From CAZJBS01 sp964544475 (lineage in GTDB: Bacteria; CLD3; SB21), in contig CAZJBS010000010.1 in NCBI GenBank assembly GCA_964544475.1, forward strand, positions 1 to 64,000: 64,000 nt of DNA. Direction: 5' to 3'. Position numbers and translations under genes: made by a program. Below are positions 8,919 to 16,635 of the stretch, piece after piece (the first letter of the stretch is position 1; the number at the start of each line of letters is the position of its first letter). The notes below the pieces were generated by a model that was not told where the DNA came from, did no database searches, and saw only the letters and a program-made list of their open reading frames with translations.

Positions 8919-10715
8919 TCATTTCACGGAATGGATGACCTTTAAAGGAACTTCCACTTCCAGTTCCAGAAGGGCTTGTGCCAGGGTTTTTCCCTGCGGA
9001 TCAACCAGCAGCGATTTGGTGCCGCCGCCGCCGAGCGTCTCCTCCAAAAGAAAGTTCAATCCAAGCAAATTACTGAGTTCGTATCGTATCACCTTGCCGT
9101 GGGTGTGTCCTTGAAAGAACGCCTTGACCCGATCCGTGGTCAGATGGATTTTCATCCACTCGTAGGCGCTCGTGGATCGGGCGAGAATCCCAATGTTGCA
9201 CGTGTCGCCTTTGTCGCCGGAACGTCCATAGGCGATGGTTCGCAGTTTCACCTTCTTTTTTGGTCCTGTGAATCGGACGGCTTTTCGCTGGGGTTGGGGC
9301 GGCGTCGCTAAATCGTCGGCGTGTTTTCGTACACGTATCGGAAATAATATCTCAAAGAATTCCTCATCGCCATTGGTGGACATGGCGAGCACTTTGGCTT
9401 TTACCCGCGTCCTGTGCATGAGCGCCGGCCAGTAGGCGACCACAGGAACAGGTTTGGGTCTGCCGCGGCCTGTCACCGCCATTCCGGCCGGACCGGACAG
9501 AATCAGCGTGGAGAGCGCCTTTCCAAAATCCTTGATCTTACGTATGTCGTGATCACGAACGCTGAATCTGAGCAGGATTTCGTTGGGTTCATATGGCGAA
9601 AGGTGTCTTGGCCAGCATGATCCCGAGCCGACCATGCTGGTATCCGTGGCTTGAAATTTGTGACGTATTTTTTTCCAGAAAATGTTCTCGATGACCCGGG
9701 CCTTTTTGAAGGTCTGGGGTCCGGACACGAGCACCTCTCCGCTGGCCTTCCAGCCGTCATCATAGGACATGGATACTTTCAAGTTGTCCGGCTCCGGTTT
9801 TCCTTTGATGCCGAATACCCGCACCCGATCCTTTCCGTCTTGTTTGATCTGGATCGTGTCAAACCGCGCGATGCCGTCAGGAGAGATGTAATTGGAAGGA
9901 TCGCCCATCTCATACACCAGTTGTTCTTTGACAGTTTTTTCATTGACCGATCCGCCGGTGCCGCGATGCTTCGTGACCACAAACTCCCCGGATGGCGCCA
10001 TCTCAATGATCGGGTATCCGATATCATGAAAAGATCCGACGTCCTCCCAGTCTGTTATGTTGCCTCCTGTCGCCTGGGCGCCGCACTCGATAATATGACC
10101 GGCCACAATGCCGGCCGCCATTTTGTCCCAATCATCCATGGCCCAGCCAAATTCGTGGATCATGGGAGCCAACGTGATACCGGTATCGGTGACCCTGCCG
10201 GTCACGACGATTTGACATCCGCTGTCCAGAGCCTTAACCACCGGCTCGGCGCCAAGATAGATATTGGCTGAGGAAATTCGCGAGCGCACATTGAGAAAGC
10301 TCTCACCGGTCTCCATATTCGTAAAACGTTCGCCGGCAGCGGTCAACTCATACAATTCACCGACAATATCGTCGCCATAGACGACACCCACTTTGATATC
10401 ATGACCCATTTTTCTTGCCAATTCGATGATCTTACGGCCCAAACCGATCGGATTGATCCCTCCGGCATTGGAGATGACGCAGACTTTTTTCTTCACGATC
10501 AGTGGCAGGCACTCCGTCATCTGCTCGAGAAAATCGGTGGCGTAGCCCAGTTCGGGATTTGAGGCTCTCTGCCGCTGCAGGATTGACATGGTGATTTCGG
10601 CGAGAAAGTCCATCGTGATGTAATCCACGGGTCCGCCAAGCAATTGGCGCTTGAGGGCGGACAAATCATCACCCCAATATCCTCCCGCATTACCGATACG
10701 AATCTTCTTTTTCAT
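8919..10715 (-). CDS. AtuA-family (DUF1446) protein
   Basis: The N-terminal ~430 residues match the DUF1446/AtuA domain (IRIGNAGGYWGDD, SNAGGINPIGLG, GRVTDTGITLAPM, GSCWPRHLSPYEPNE). The C-terminal ~100 form the AtuA-associated domain (LRTIAYGRSGDKGDTCNIG). Members occur in acyclic terpene and leucine/isovalerate breakdown clusters, but the reaction is not established. I chose the ATG at 10715, where homology begins; a longer frame to 10802 adds only low-complexity residues. It is the last gene of an HMG-CoA synthase-thiolase-DUF35 operon, 110 bases after DUF35. That context suggests work on branched or HMG-type acyl-CoAs. Confidence 0.85.
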   Translation of the reverse strand: MKKKIRIGNAGGYWGDDLSALKRQLLGGPVDYITMDFLAEITMSILQRQRASNPELGYATDFLEQMTECLPLIVKKKVCVISNAGGINPIGLGRKIIELARKMGHDIKVGVVYGDDIVGELYELTAAGERFTNMETGESFLNVRSRISSANIYLGAEPVVKALDSGCQIVVTGRVTDTGITLAPMIHEFGWAMDDWDKMAAGIVAGHIIECGAQATGGNITDWEDVGSFHDIGYPIIEMAPSGEFVVTKHRGTGGSVNEKTVKEQLVYEMGDPSNYISPDGIARFDTIQIKQDGKDRVRVFGIKGKPEPDNLKVSMSYDDGWKASGEVLVSGPQTFKKARVIENIFWKKIRHKFQATDTSMVGSGSCWPRHLSPYEPNEILLRFSVRDHDIRKIKDFGKALSTLILSGPAGMAVTGRGRPKPVPVVAYWPALMHRTRVKAKVLAMSTNGDEEFFEILFPIRVRKHADDLATPPQPQRKAVRFTGPKKKVKLRTIAYGRSGDKGDTCNIGILARSTSAYEWMKIHLTTDRVKAFFQGHTHGKVIRYELSNLLGLNFLLEETLGGGGTKSLLVDPQGKTLAQALLELEVEVPLKVIHSVK

Positions 10716-10825
10716 GTGTCTGTGTGGTTTGGATGTGAGGCTGCGACCCGGCCGACAAGTCGTTCCTCCGGCCTTTCGGCGGAAGAGCGGTGACGCCGCC
10801 ATGTGTTAATACTTGAGCGGAAATA

Positions 10826-11227
10826 TCAATACCATTTCGGAACAAACTTGTGACCGTAACTGATGACGCCGGCATTTCCTTCGGATTGTATTTTTCTGAA
10901 TTCGAGCCGGACCTCCATACCGATATGTATTTTCTCCACGTCACAATCCGCAAACTGCGCCATGAAACGCGTGCCGTTGGAGAGTTCTGCAATCCCCAGA
11001 GCGTAGGGGGCAAGGTCCTTGTGCTGAGCCGACGCGGTTCGAATGACCGTATACGTCAGAATGTGGCCCGTATCCGGCAGCATGACCTTGACGCCTTCGG
11101 TGTCTCCGGTTGTAGGGTCAATTTTGCGCGGCGGATAGTAGGTTCTACCGCTCTTCTTGAATTGAAACGCTTCCAGCCGGTAGCGCCGGGGATATTCACG
11201 CCAATTGCGGGAACTGAACATACTCAT
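10826..11227 (-). CDS. DUF35 OB-fold protein, scaffold of the thiolase/HMG-CoA synthase pair
   Basis: A DUF35-type protein: a short rubredoxin-like ribbon (FKKSGRTYYPPR) followed by an OB fold (GHILTYTVIRTA, PYALGIAELSNGTRFMAQF). In archaea the equivalent protein bridges acetoacetyl-CoA thiolase and HMG-CoA synthase into one channelling complex, and here the same three genes are adjacent. The usual CxxC pairs of the zinc ribbon are absent. The only cysteine is in the OB part (ADCDVEKI), so the ribbon probably does not bind zinc. Its start overlaps the thiolase stop by four bases. Confidence 0.85.
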   Translation of the reverse strand: MSMFSSRNWREYPRRYRLEAFQFKKSGRTYYPPRKIDPTTGDTEGVKVMLPDTGHILTYTVIRTASAQHKDLAPYALGIAELSNGTRFMAQFADCDVEKIHIGMEVRLEFRKIQSEGNAGVISYGHKFVPKWY

Positions 11228-12387
11228 GAACCTGCCTCCAGTATGTGCACCACCGACGAAGCGCCGGTGCCGCCCATGTTTTGCGCCATGCCGATCCTGG
11301 GAAAGGACGGTATCTGGCGCCCGTTTTCAGCCTGACCGGTCAATTGTTTGTACACTTCGACAATCTGAGCGACGCCGGTCGCACCGACCGGATGTCCTTT
11401 GGATTTCAATCCACCGGATGAGTTGATAGGAAACCTGCCTTCAAGCGATGTCTCGCAGGCCAGGATGGCCTCGCCGGCTTTGCCGGGTTCGAATATGCCG
11501 ATGGATTCGGCGACGATAATTTCAGCAATGGTGAAACAATCGTGCAACTCCGCAAACTGAATATCTTCGAGGCGTTTCCCCGACATCTTCAGGGCTCGTT
11601 TCATGGCGATCGTTGCGGACTGGATGGTCGTGAGATCCTCCCTGTGCGCAAGAGCGATGTAGTCAGTTCCGACGCCCGATGCCAGTATGCGGGTCCACGG
11701 CCTCTTCAATTTTTTTGCCATCTCCGGCGTTGTGACAATCACCGCCGCCGCGCCATCCGTAATGGGCGAACAATCGAGTATTCGAAGTGGGTCGGCAACC
11801 ATGACGGACTGGGATACCTGATCCGCCGTCACTTCGAACGGATATTGGGCTTTTGGATTCCTGGATCCATTGCGATGATTCCTGACCGCTACGGCTGACA
11901 GCATCTCGCGCGTTGTACCGTACCGGGCCATGTGCGCATGGGCCATCATGGCGTACAACCCCGGGAACGTGGCGCCGTGAAACACCTCGTATTCCTGGTC
12001 GGCCGCCGTCGCCAAAGCGGCGGTGCCTTCATCGGAGGAACAGTCGGTCATTTTTTCAACGCCGGAGGCCATGACGATATCCGATGCGCCGGACGCGACG
12101 TCCAGGAAAGCCAGCCGGACCGCCATGCCTCCCGATGCGCAGGCCGACTCGACCCGAACCGCGGGAAGACCCGGCATGCCAAGGTAATCGGCCATCAGTG
12201 CGCCAAGATGTTCCTGCCCGACGAACAAACCTCCGGACATGCACCCGACATACAGGGAATCCAAATGGTCGACCCCGGCGTTGTTTATCGCTTCGGTCGC
12301 GGCATCGACAAACAAATCACGAATGGACGAACGCCACACTTCACCCCACTCGGATAATCCAACTCCAACTACGGCAACGTCACGCAT
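11224..12387 (-). CDS. Thiolase (SCP-x / acetyl-CoA acetyltransferase type)
   Basis: A non-decarboxylating thiolase-fold enzyme of 387 aa. The nucleophile is C83 in VESACASGG. The C-terminal half has the histidine motif SKGHPVGATG and the glycine-rich end NMGGTGASS. It belongs to the SCP-x-like branch that in archaea condenses two acetyl-CoA to acetoacetyl-CoA and passes the product to HMG-CoA synthase. It is translationally coupled to the DUF35 gene (ATGA) and lies 11 bases after HMG-CoA synthase. Channelling through a shared complex is inferred from the archaeal precedent. Cleavage in the reverse direction, to break down HMG-CoA-derived acyls, is an equally open possibility. Confidence 0.9.
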   Translation of the reverse strand: MRDVAVVGVGLSEWGEVWRSSIRDLFVDAATEAINNAGVDHLDSLYVGCMSGGLFVGQEHLGALMADYLGMPGLPAVRVESACASGGMAVRLAFLDVASGASDIVMASGVEKMTDCSSDEGTAALATAADQEYEVFHGATFPGLYAMMAHAHMARYGTTREMLSAVAVRNHRNGSRNPKAQYPFEVTADQVSQSVMVADPLRILDCSPITDGAAAVIVTTPEMAKKLKRPWTRILASGVGTDYIALAHREDLTTIQSATIAMKRALKMSGKRLEDIQFAELHDCFTIAEIIVAESIGIFEPGKAGEAILACETSLEGRFPINSSGGLKSKGHPVGATGVAQIVEVYKQLTGQAENGRQIPSFPRIGMAQNMGGTGASSVVHILEAGS

Positions 12388-12398
12388 GGGTTGTTCTC

Positions 12399-13448
12399 CT
12401 AATCGTTCTTGCGAATTTTGTGACGGAACTTGGCGTAGGTTCCATAATCTATATAGATGAGATTCTCGTTCAGGAGCTTTTTCGTCCGGACGGCACGGTC
12501 GCGCACCTCATCAATGCGTTCGGTCACTTTCCAGACAAACGCATCCGATCCGGCTCCGGATCCGTATGAGCACATGAACACCAAATCGCCGGGTTTGCAC
12601 ACATCCAGTGTTGCTGTCAGTCCGATTGGGGAAGCGCCGGAGTATGTATTTCCAAGCGTAGGTGACAACCAGCCCGGATCGATCTGGTCTTGCGTAAATC
12701 CAAGTTCGAGGGCGACACGTTGAGGGAACTTGCCATTAGGCTGATGAAAGACGGCAAAGGCAAAATCCTTTGGCTTCATGCCGGCTTTTTCCAGGAGGGC
12801 CAACGACGCTCCTTTGGTGTGAGCAAAGTACGCCTCTTCGCCCGTAAATCGCCCCCCGTGTTGAGGGTAGAATTGATGTTCGCGGCGCCAGAAATCAGGT
12901 GTATCGGTCATGAAGGAATGCGTATGCAGGCATTCGGCAATCAGATGATCATTGCCCATGATGAAAGCGCCGGCGCCGGCCGCGGCCGAAAATTCGAGCG
13001 CATCGGACGGCGCGCCCTGCGATGTGTCGGCCGCGATCGCCAGGGCATACTTCATGTAGCCCGCGGCCACGTGGGAGAGCGCCACAAACATCGCTTCCGA
13101 ACCCGCCTTGCAGGCAAATTCGAAATCTGCGCAATGAATGTTCGGTGTCGCCCCGATCGCCTCGGCCACGGTGGTCCCTGACGGCTTGACGGCATACGGA
13201 TGCGATTCCGACCCCACGTACACGGCCCCGATCTCCTGAGGATCAACGACGACCGCTCTCTTCATAGCGTTGCGGGCCGCCTCCACAGCCAGCGTGATCG
13301 TATCCATGTCGGGCGGAGGTACCGACTTCTCACGCAACATCAGGCCTTTTTTGTAACTCTGAGCATCCATACCCCAGGTTTTGGCAATTTCTTCGACTTT
13401 GATTCTGTGCCGGGGCAGATGCGCGCCATAGCCAACAATACCAGCCAT
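12399..13448 (-). CDS. Hydroxymethylglutaryl-CoA synthase, archaeal type
   Basis: At 349 aa and by motif this is the short archaeal-type HMG-CoA synthase (COG3425), not the longer eukaryotic/Gram-positive MvaS. The catalytic cysteine is C113 in FEFACKAGSEA, the general-base glutamate is in GSESHPYAVKPSG, and the histidine is H235 in AVFHQPNGKFP. The ATG at 13448 follows a clear ribosome site (AGAGGTGATGTT). It is the first gene of the minus-strand operon with thiolase, DUF35 and AtuA. No HMG-CoA reductase or later mevalonate gene is visible, so its role may be acyl-CoA metabolism or secondary-lipid starter supply rather than isoprenoids. Confidence 0.92.
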   Translation of the reverse strand: MAGIVGYGAHLPRHRIKVEEIAKTWGMDAQSYKKGLMLREKSVPPPDMDTITLAVEAARNAMKRAVVVDPQEIGAVYVGSESHPYAVKPSGTTVAEAIGATPNIHCADFEFACKAGSEAMFVALSHVAAGYMKYALAIAADTSQGAPSDALEFSAAAGAGAFIMGNDHLIAECLHTHSFMTDTPDFWRREHQFYPQHGGRFTGEEAYFAHTKGASLALLEKAGMKPKDFAFAVFHQPNGKFPQRVALELGFTQDQIDPGWLSPTLGNTYSGASPIGLTATLDVCKPGDLVFMCSYGSGAGSDAFVWKVTERIDEVRDRAVRTKKLLNENLIYIDYGTYAKFRHKIRKND

Positions 13449-13557
13449 AACATCACCTCTGATGAATAGAAAAGGGCAAACGCTTGCTCATGTATCTTGA
13501 AAGAATGGAGAGAACAGATAATGATAGATGGTTGAGAAACGCTGATTGCATGACTGA

Positions 13558-13586
13558 AAAATAGCCGTTGTCCGGCACAATTACAA
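13558..13586 (-). promoter_or_regulatory. Candidate promoter of the HMG-CoA synthase operon
   Basis: Read on the minus strand there is TTGTAA, a 17-base spacer and TATTTT. It lies about 110 bases upstream of the HMG-CoA synthase ATG in the gap 13449-13627, which otherwise holds nothing recognisable. Confidence 0.4.
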
Positions 13587-13627
13587 GTGCCGCCCGTTAT
13601 CGGTTGGAACGTATCAGTCGGCCGCCT

Positions 13628-13840
13628 TCACTTCCGTTGCGTGAGGATCTTGACGTCGGCTTCCTTTTCGTAGTACTCGCGCGTCTTTTTGGATTCGTCA
13701 ACGCGTCCGAGCGTCTCAAACACTTTGGACACGTCGTCGCAGGAGGCGCCTTTGATGCCGCGAATCGTGTACTCGACGGAACCGTCTTTCTTTATGGTGA
13801 ATTCAATCTCCTGGAAATCGTCGGCCACGATCACGCCCAC
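13628..13840 (-). CDS. DUF2997 domain protein
   Basis: A 70-residue protein with the DUF2997 pattern (QEIEFTIKKDGSVEYTIRGIKGASC ... DVSKVFETLGRVDESKKT). The family is small and uncharacterised and almost always sits next to DUF1257, whose gene overlaps it by 10 bases here. The role is unknown. Elsewhere the pair accompanies AAA ATPase genes of the Ycf46 type, none of which is in this window. Confidence 0.85.
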   Translation of the reverse strand: MGVIVADDFQEIEFTIKKDGSVEYTIRGIKGASCDDVSKVFETLGRVDESKKTREYYEKEADVKILTQRK

Positions 13841-14202
13841 TTTCTGAGCACCAGCCGGATCGACTGGTTGTCGTCGGAGGTCTCTTTGACCAGTTGGAAG
13901 CCGGCCTTTTTGGCGCCGGCCAGCACTTTTCGACAGGCGTATTTTTGGGTCAATTGGGAAATGAACTTCGGGCTCTTCTTCAGAATCATGTCGTCACCCG
14001 CGAGTTCGTAGACGCCGGACTTGTTCCTGATGAACCCGACCATGCCAAAAGGCGTTTTGACGGCGATGTCCACGTCGAATACCCGGTTGAGAAGAGTCTT
14101 GATCTTGCGCGTGCGCAGCACCTCGCATTTCATTTCGCGCAACGCTTCCTTAAGGAACAGTATTTCGGTCAACGACGTCTTGAGGGTGACGAACCTGGAC
14201 AT
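13831..14202 (-). CDS. DUF1257 (Ycf35-like) protein
   Basis: A 123-residue DUF1257 protein, related to plastid Ycf35: SRFVTLKTSLTEILFLKEALREM, then GFIRNKSGVYELAGD and a C-terminal segment with AGAKKAGFQLV. I start at the ATG at 14202, preceded by AAGAAGAAAG, rather than the longer frame to 14301, because family homology begins there. It is coupled by overlap to DUF2997. Biochemical function is unknown. The intergenic space to the divergent nuclease gene contains a symmetric AGTATACT (14231-14238) that could supply -10 elements on both strands. Confidence 0.85.
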   Translation of the reverse strand: MSRFVTLKTSLTEILFLKEALREMKCEVLRTRKIKTLLNRVFDVDIAVKTPFGMVGFIRNKSGVYELAGDDMILKKSPKFISQLTQKYACRKVLAGAKKAGFQLVKETSDDNQSIRLVLRKWA

Positions 14203-14284
14203 GGGATACTTTCTTCTTTGCGACAAGTGTAGTATACTGTTGCGAAGGTAGAGAAATTCGCGATGTCTTGCAAACCATAATTCC

Positions 14285-14842
14285 ATGCGACGATTTCGCA
14301 AAACGCTGTTGACGTTGATGGCCCTGGCGGCGGCCTTTGGCGGGGGCGTGTATCACAAGGAAATCCTCCGTTTCGTGGAAACCGTGCAATCCGGAAGTCT
14401 CCGGCCGGATGACGCCGTTGTGCGTCGTGTCGTCGACGGTGACACGTTCGTCATTTTTGTGGATGGCCGCGAGGAAAAAGTAAGGCTGATCGGCGTCGAT
14501 ACACCCGAATCCCGCGCCAATGAGAAAGCCGGAAAAGACTCCAAACGCAGCGGGAAGGATCTTCAAAGTATCATGGCCCAGGGCAAACAGGCCAAACATT
14601 TCGTGGAAAAGCTGGTTCCTGCGGGAACGTCCGTCCGTATTGAAATCGACGTGCAGAAGCGCGACAAATACGGACGTATGCTGGCGTACCTCTATTTGCC
14701 CGACGGACGCATGGTCAACGAAGAAATCATCAAAGCCGGCTTTGCCTCGCCGATGACCTATCCTCCCAATGTGAAGCATGAGGCCAGGTTCAGACTGGCC
14801 TATCAGAAGGCCCGTGAAAACAAGGTCGGACTTTGGAAATAA
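14285..14842 (+). CDS. Thermonuclease-family (SNase) protein, membrane-anchored or secreted
   Basis: A staphylococcal-nuclease fold with VRRVVDGDTFVIFV, KVRLIGVDTPESR and KRDKYGRMLAYLYLPDG. These carry the calcium-binding aspartates and the catalytic Arg/Glu set. Residues 1-22 form a basic n-region and hydrophobic helix (LLTLMALAAAFGGGV), so the protein is exported or anchored. An insertion of about 20 residues (KAGKDSKRSGKDLQSIMAQ) sits after the DTPES motif. It is transcribed divergently from DUF1257. Confidence 0.9.
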   Translation: MRRFRKTLLTLMALAAAFGGGVYHKEILRFVETVQSGSLRPDDAVVRRVVDGDTFVIFVDGREEKVRLIGVDTPESRANEKAGKDSKRSGKDLQSIMAQGKQAKHFVEKLVPAGTSVRIEIDVQKRDKYGRMLAYLYLPDGRMVNEEIIKAGFASPMTYPPNVKHEARFRLAYQKARENKVGLWK

Positions 14843-15053
14843 ATCTTTACGGAATTATTTTTCCCCAATAACTCTATTCGTACCCCTCAAAACCTGACGA
14901 AGGTCATTTACAAGTGAACGATATGGCCCTATCTTGGAGATGTTTATCGCAATGTTCTTTGAAAAATCGTATCAGACTCACTGGTACTTTAGAAATCCTC
15001 CTTAAAGTGCAGGGAAGCTACAATCATCTCAACATCCTTGCAGATTGACTTGA

Positions 15054-15204
15054 ATCCCACAGTGAGGCTATCTAATCGATTGTAGATCGGGCAACGGGAT
15101 TGAACCTGGACTGATTACACGCTCATCTGGACGGCGCTTGAACCTCAACTCAGCAGCGTGACAAAATTTGCCCGGTTTCAGTGGATTGGATAGCCTCATC
15201 CCAC
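15054..15204. repeat. MITE-like nested inverted repeat with flanking direct repeat
   Basis: The intergenic stretch 14843-15260 has no credible gene. Inside it, GAGGCTATCtAATC (15064-15077) is repeated inverted at 15184-15197 with one mismatch. Nested within are CGGGCAA/TTGCCCG (15088-15094, 15168-15174) and CACGCT/AGCGTG (15118-15123, 15155-15160). The whole is bracketed by a direct repeat ATCCCAC at 15054-15060 and 15198-15204. Terminal inverted repeats plus a 7-bp direct duplication fit a non-autonomous transposon relic (MITE). A structured RNA in the 3' region of the MFS gene is the alternative. Confidence 0.5.
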
Positions 15205-15260
15205 CTTCAAAATCAACTCTTCTAACGCGAATCAACCCTCGGACGGCAAATGTGCGCTCG

Positions 15261-16544
15261 TCATGGTTTGGAATGCGTCGTAATGGTCTCCAACCCGTGA
15301 CCCGCGGGTCCCATTTCATTTCTTCGGAGGAGGTATGCGAACACCAATCCGACAAATCCCAGACACGAAAAGATCCACATACCCAGGGCGTAACCACCGG
15401 GATTTTCCGGGCCGGCGAATGAGATGTCATTGGCCCAGCCGATGAGCAGATTGAAACCGGCCAGTCCCACATTCTGAATGAGCGTCATGAGACCGTACGC
15501 CGTGCCGAGCTTGTTTTCTTCGACAATGTAGGCTACCGACGGCCACATGATCGCCGGTATCAGGGAAAACGCCACACCCATCATGGCCATGGGAACGTAC
15601 AAGCTGACGTGGGTGTAGGCCATAATCAGGTACACCGGGATCAGCAGGAGCGACCCGAAGATCATGGAAAGGGCGCGTTTGCCCACACGATCAACCAACA
15701 GCCCGAACAGCGGCGTGGCAATCATCGCAAACAAGGTCAGCATGCTTGAAAGAAATCCGCCCAGTTCGCGGGTGGCCCCGTGCGCATCAATGAAAAACTT
15801 GACGGCAAAAGTCTGAAACGGAAAGATACCGGAATAGAAGGTGATGCACAGCGCCACGATGTACCAATACGATTTGCCGAATTTCCACAAATCCGAAAAA
15901 ACGACTTTATCGGTCTGAGCGGCCGAGCCCATCTCGTATCTGGATTCCGCCCGTACTTCAAGTATCCAATATATCAGCGCGCCCACAATGCACATGATCG
16001 CGAAGATCACCGAAATGATCAGCGGCCATTGCCAGTTGTCGTAATAGGCTTCGGCCCATGACGGCGAATTCAAAGCCGCAAAGGATCCAAGCCGTGCGAT
16101 GGTCAGGTTGACGCCAAAGGCAAAACTCAGTTCCTTGCCTTTGAACCACTTGGCGATGGCCGTCGTGACGGCCACGATCAGCGACTCGGCGCCCAGGCCG
16201 AATACAAGTCTTCCGGAAGCCATGATCCACAGCGTGCCGGTGGCCGCCGTGATGGCCGCGCCCAGCAAACACAGGGCGGCAAAAATAAACGTGGCCTTTC
16301 GCGTGCCGATCCGGTCAATGATCATTCCGCCGATCAGGACCATCAGGATATTCGGTATGCTGTAAATCGCCTGCAGCAAGCCGATGTCCGAATCCGAAAA
16401 ATGAAGTTGCGAGGCCAGCAGGTCGGCGAGCGGGCTGATGGCGTCGTAGACATAATAATTGCCGAACATGGCGAGACTGATGAAAACCAAAACGGACCAC
16501 CGGAACATTCTGGAAGGTGGGTTTTTCGGAGCGGGTGATGTCAT
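15261..16544 (-). CDS. MFS transporter, MFSD1-like
   Basis: A 427-aa major-facilitator carrier with 12 predicted helices in two halves. The GGMIIDRIGTRKAT loop is the classical motif A between helices 2 and 3, and the second-half copy is FGLLVDRVGKR. It resembles the MFSD1 group, whose animal members carry dipeptides; this is inference from overall pattern. The ATG at 16544 has AGGA six bases upstream. It lies downstream of the OPT-PqqD-PepD operon but behind a strong terminator, so it probably has its own expression or depends on read-through. Peptide or amino-acid uptake is the likely role in this setting. Confidence 0.85.
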   Translation of the reverse strand: MTSPAPKNPPSRMFRWSVLVFISLAMFGNYYVYDAISPLADLLASQLHFSDSDIGLLQAIYSIPNILMVLIGGMIIDRIGTRKATFIFAALCLLGAAITAATGTLWIMASGRLVFGLGAESLIVAVTTAIAKWFKGKELSFAFGVNLTIARLGSFAALNSPSWAEAYYDNWQWPLIISVIFAIMCIVGALIYWILEVRAESRYEMGSAAQTDKVVFSDLWKFGKSYWYIVALCITFYSGIFPFQTFAVKFFIDAHGATRELGGFLSSMLTLFAMIATPLFGLLVDRVGKRALSMIFGSLLLIPVYLIMAYTHVSLYVPMAMMGVAFSLIPAIMWPSVAYIVEENKLGTAYGLMTLIQNVGLAGFNLLIGWANDISFAGPENPGGYALGMWIFSCLGFVGLVFAYLLRRNEMGPAGHGLETITTHSKP

Positions 16545-16573
16545 GACGAATCCTGATGTGTCTGGAGAAATGG

Positions 16574-16615
16574 AAAAAAAAGCGGTCCTCTCTCCGGGAG
16601 AGTCAGACCGCTTTT
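16574..16615 (-). terminator. Rho-independent terminator after pepD
   Basis: Read on the minus strand, AAAAGCGGTC and GACCGCTTTT pair around a loop containing a second short stem (CTCTC/GAGAG), and the structure ends in a run of eight T. It is 21 bases beyond the pepD stop and closes the OPT-PqqD-PepD unit. Confidence 0.85.
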
Positions 16616-16635
16616 GAACGATTGTTTGACAAACG

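Noticed and set aside
14231..14238. Symmetric AGTATACT as a divergent promoter core for DUF1257 and the nuclease
   Set aside because: A -10-like hexamer exists on both strands, but no acceptable -35 box is found at the right distance on either side.
15064..15197. Integron attC site
   Set aside because: The length and imperfect dyad fit, but the RYYYAAC/GTTRRRY core sites are absent and no integrase or cassette genes are nearby.
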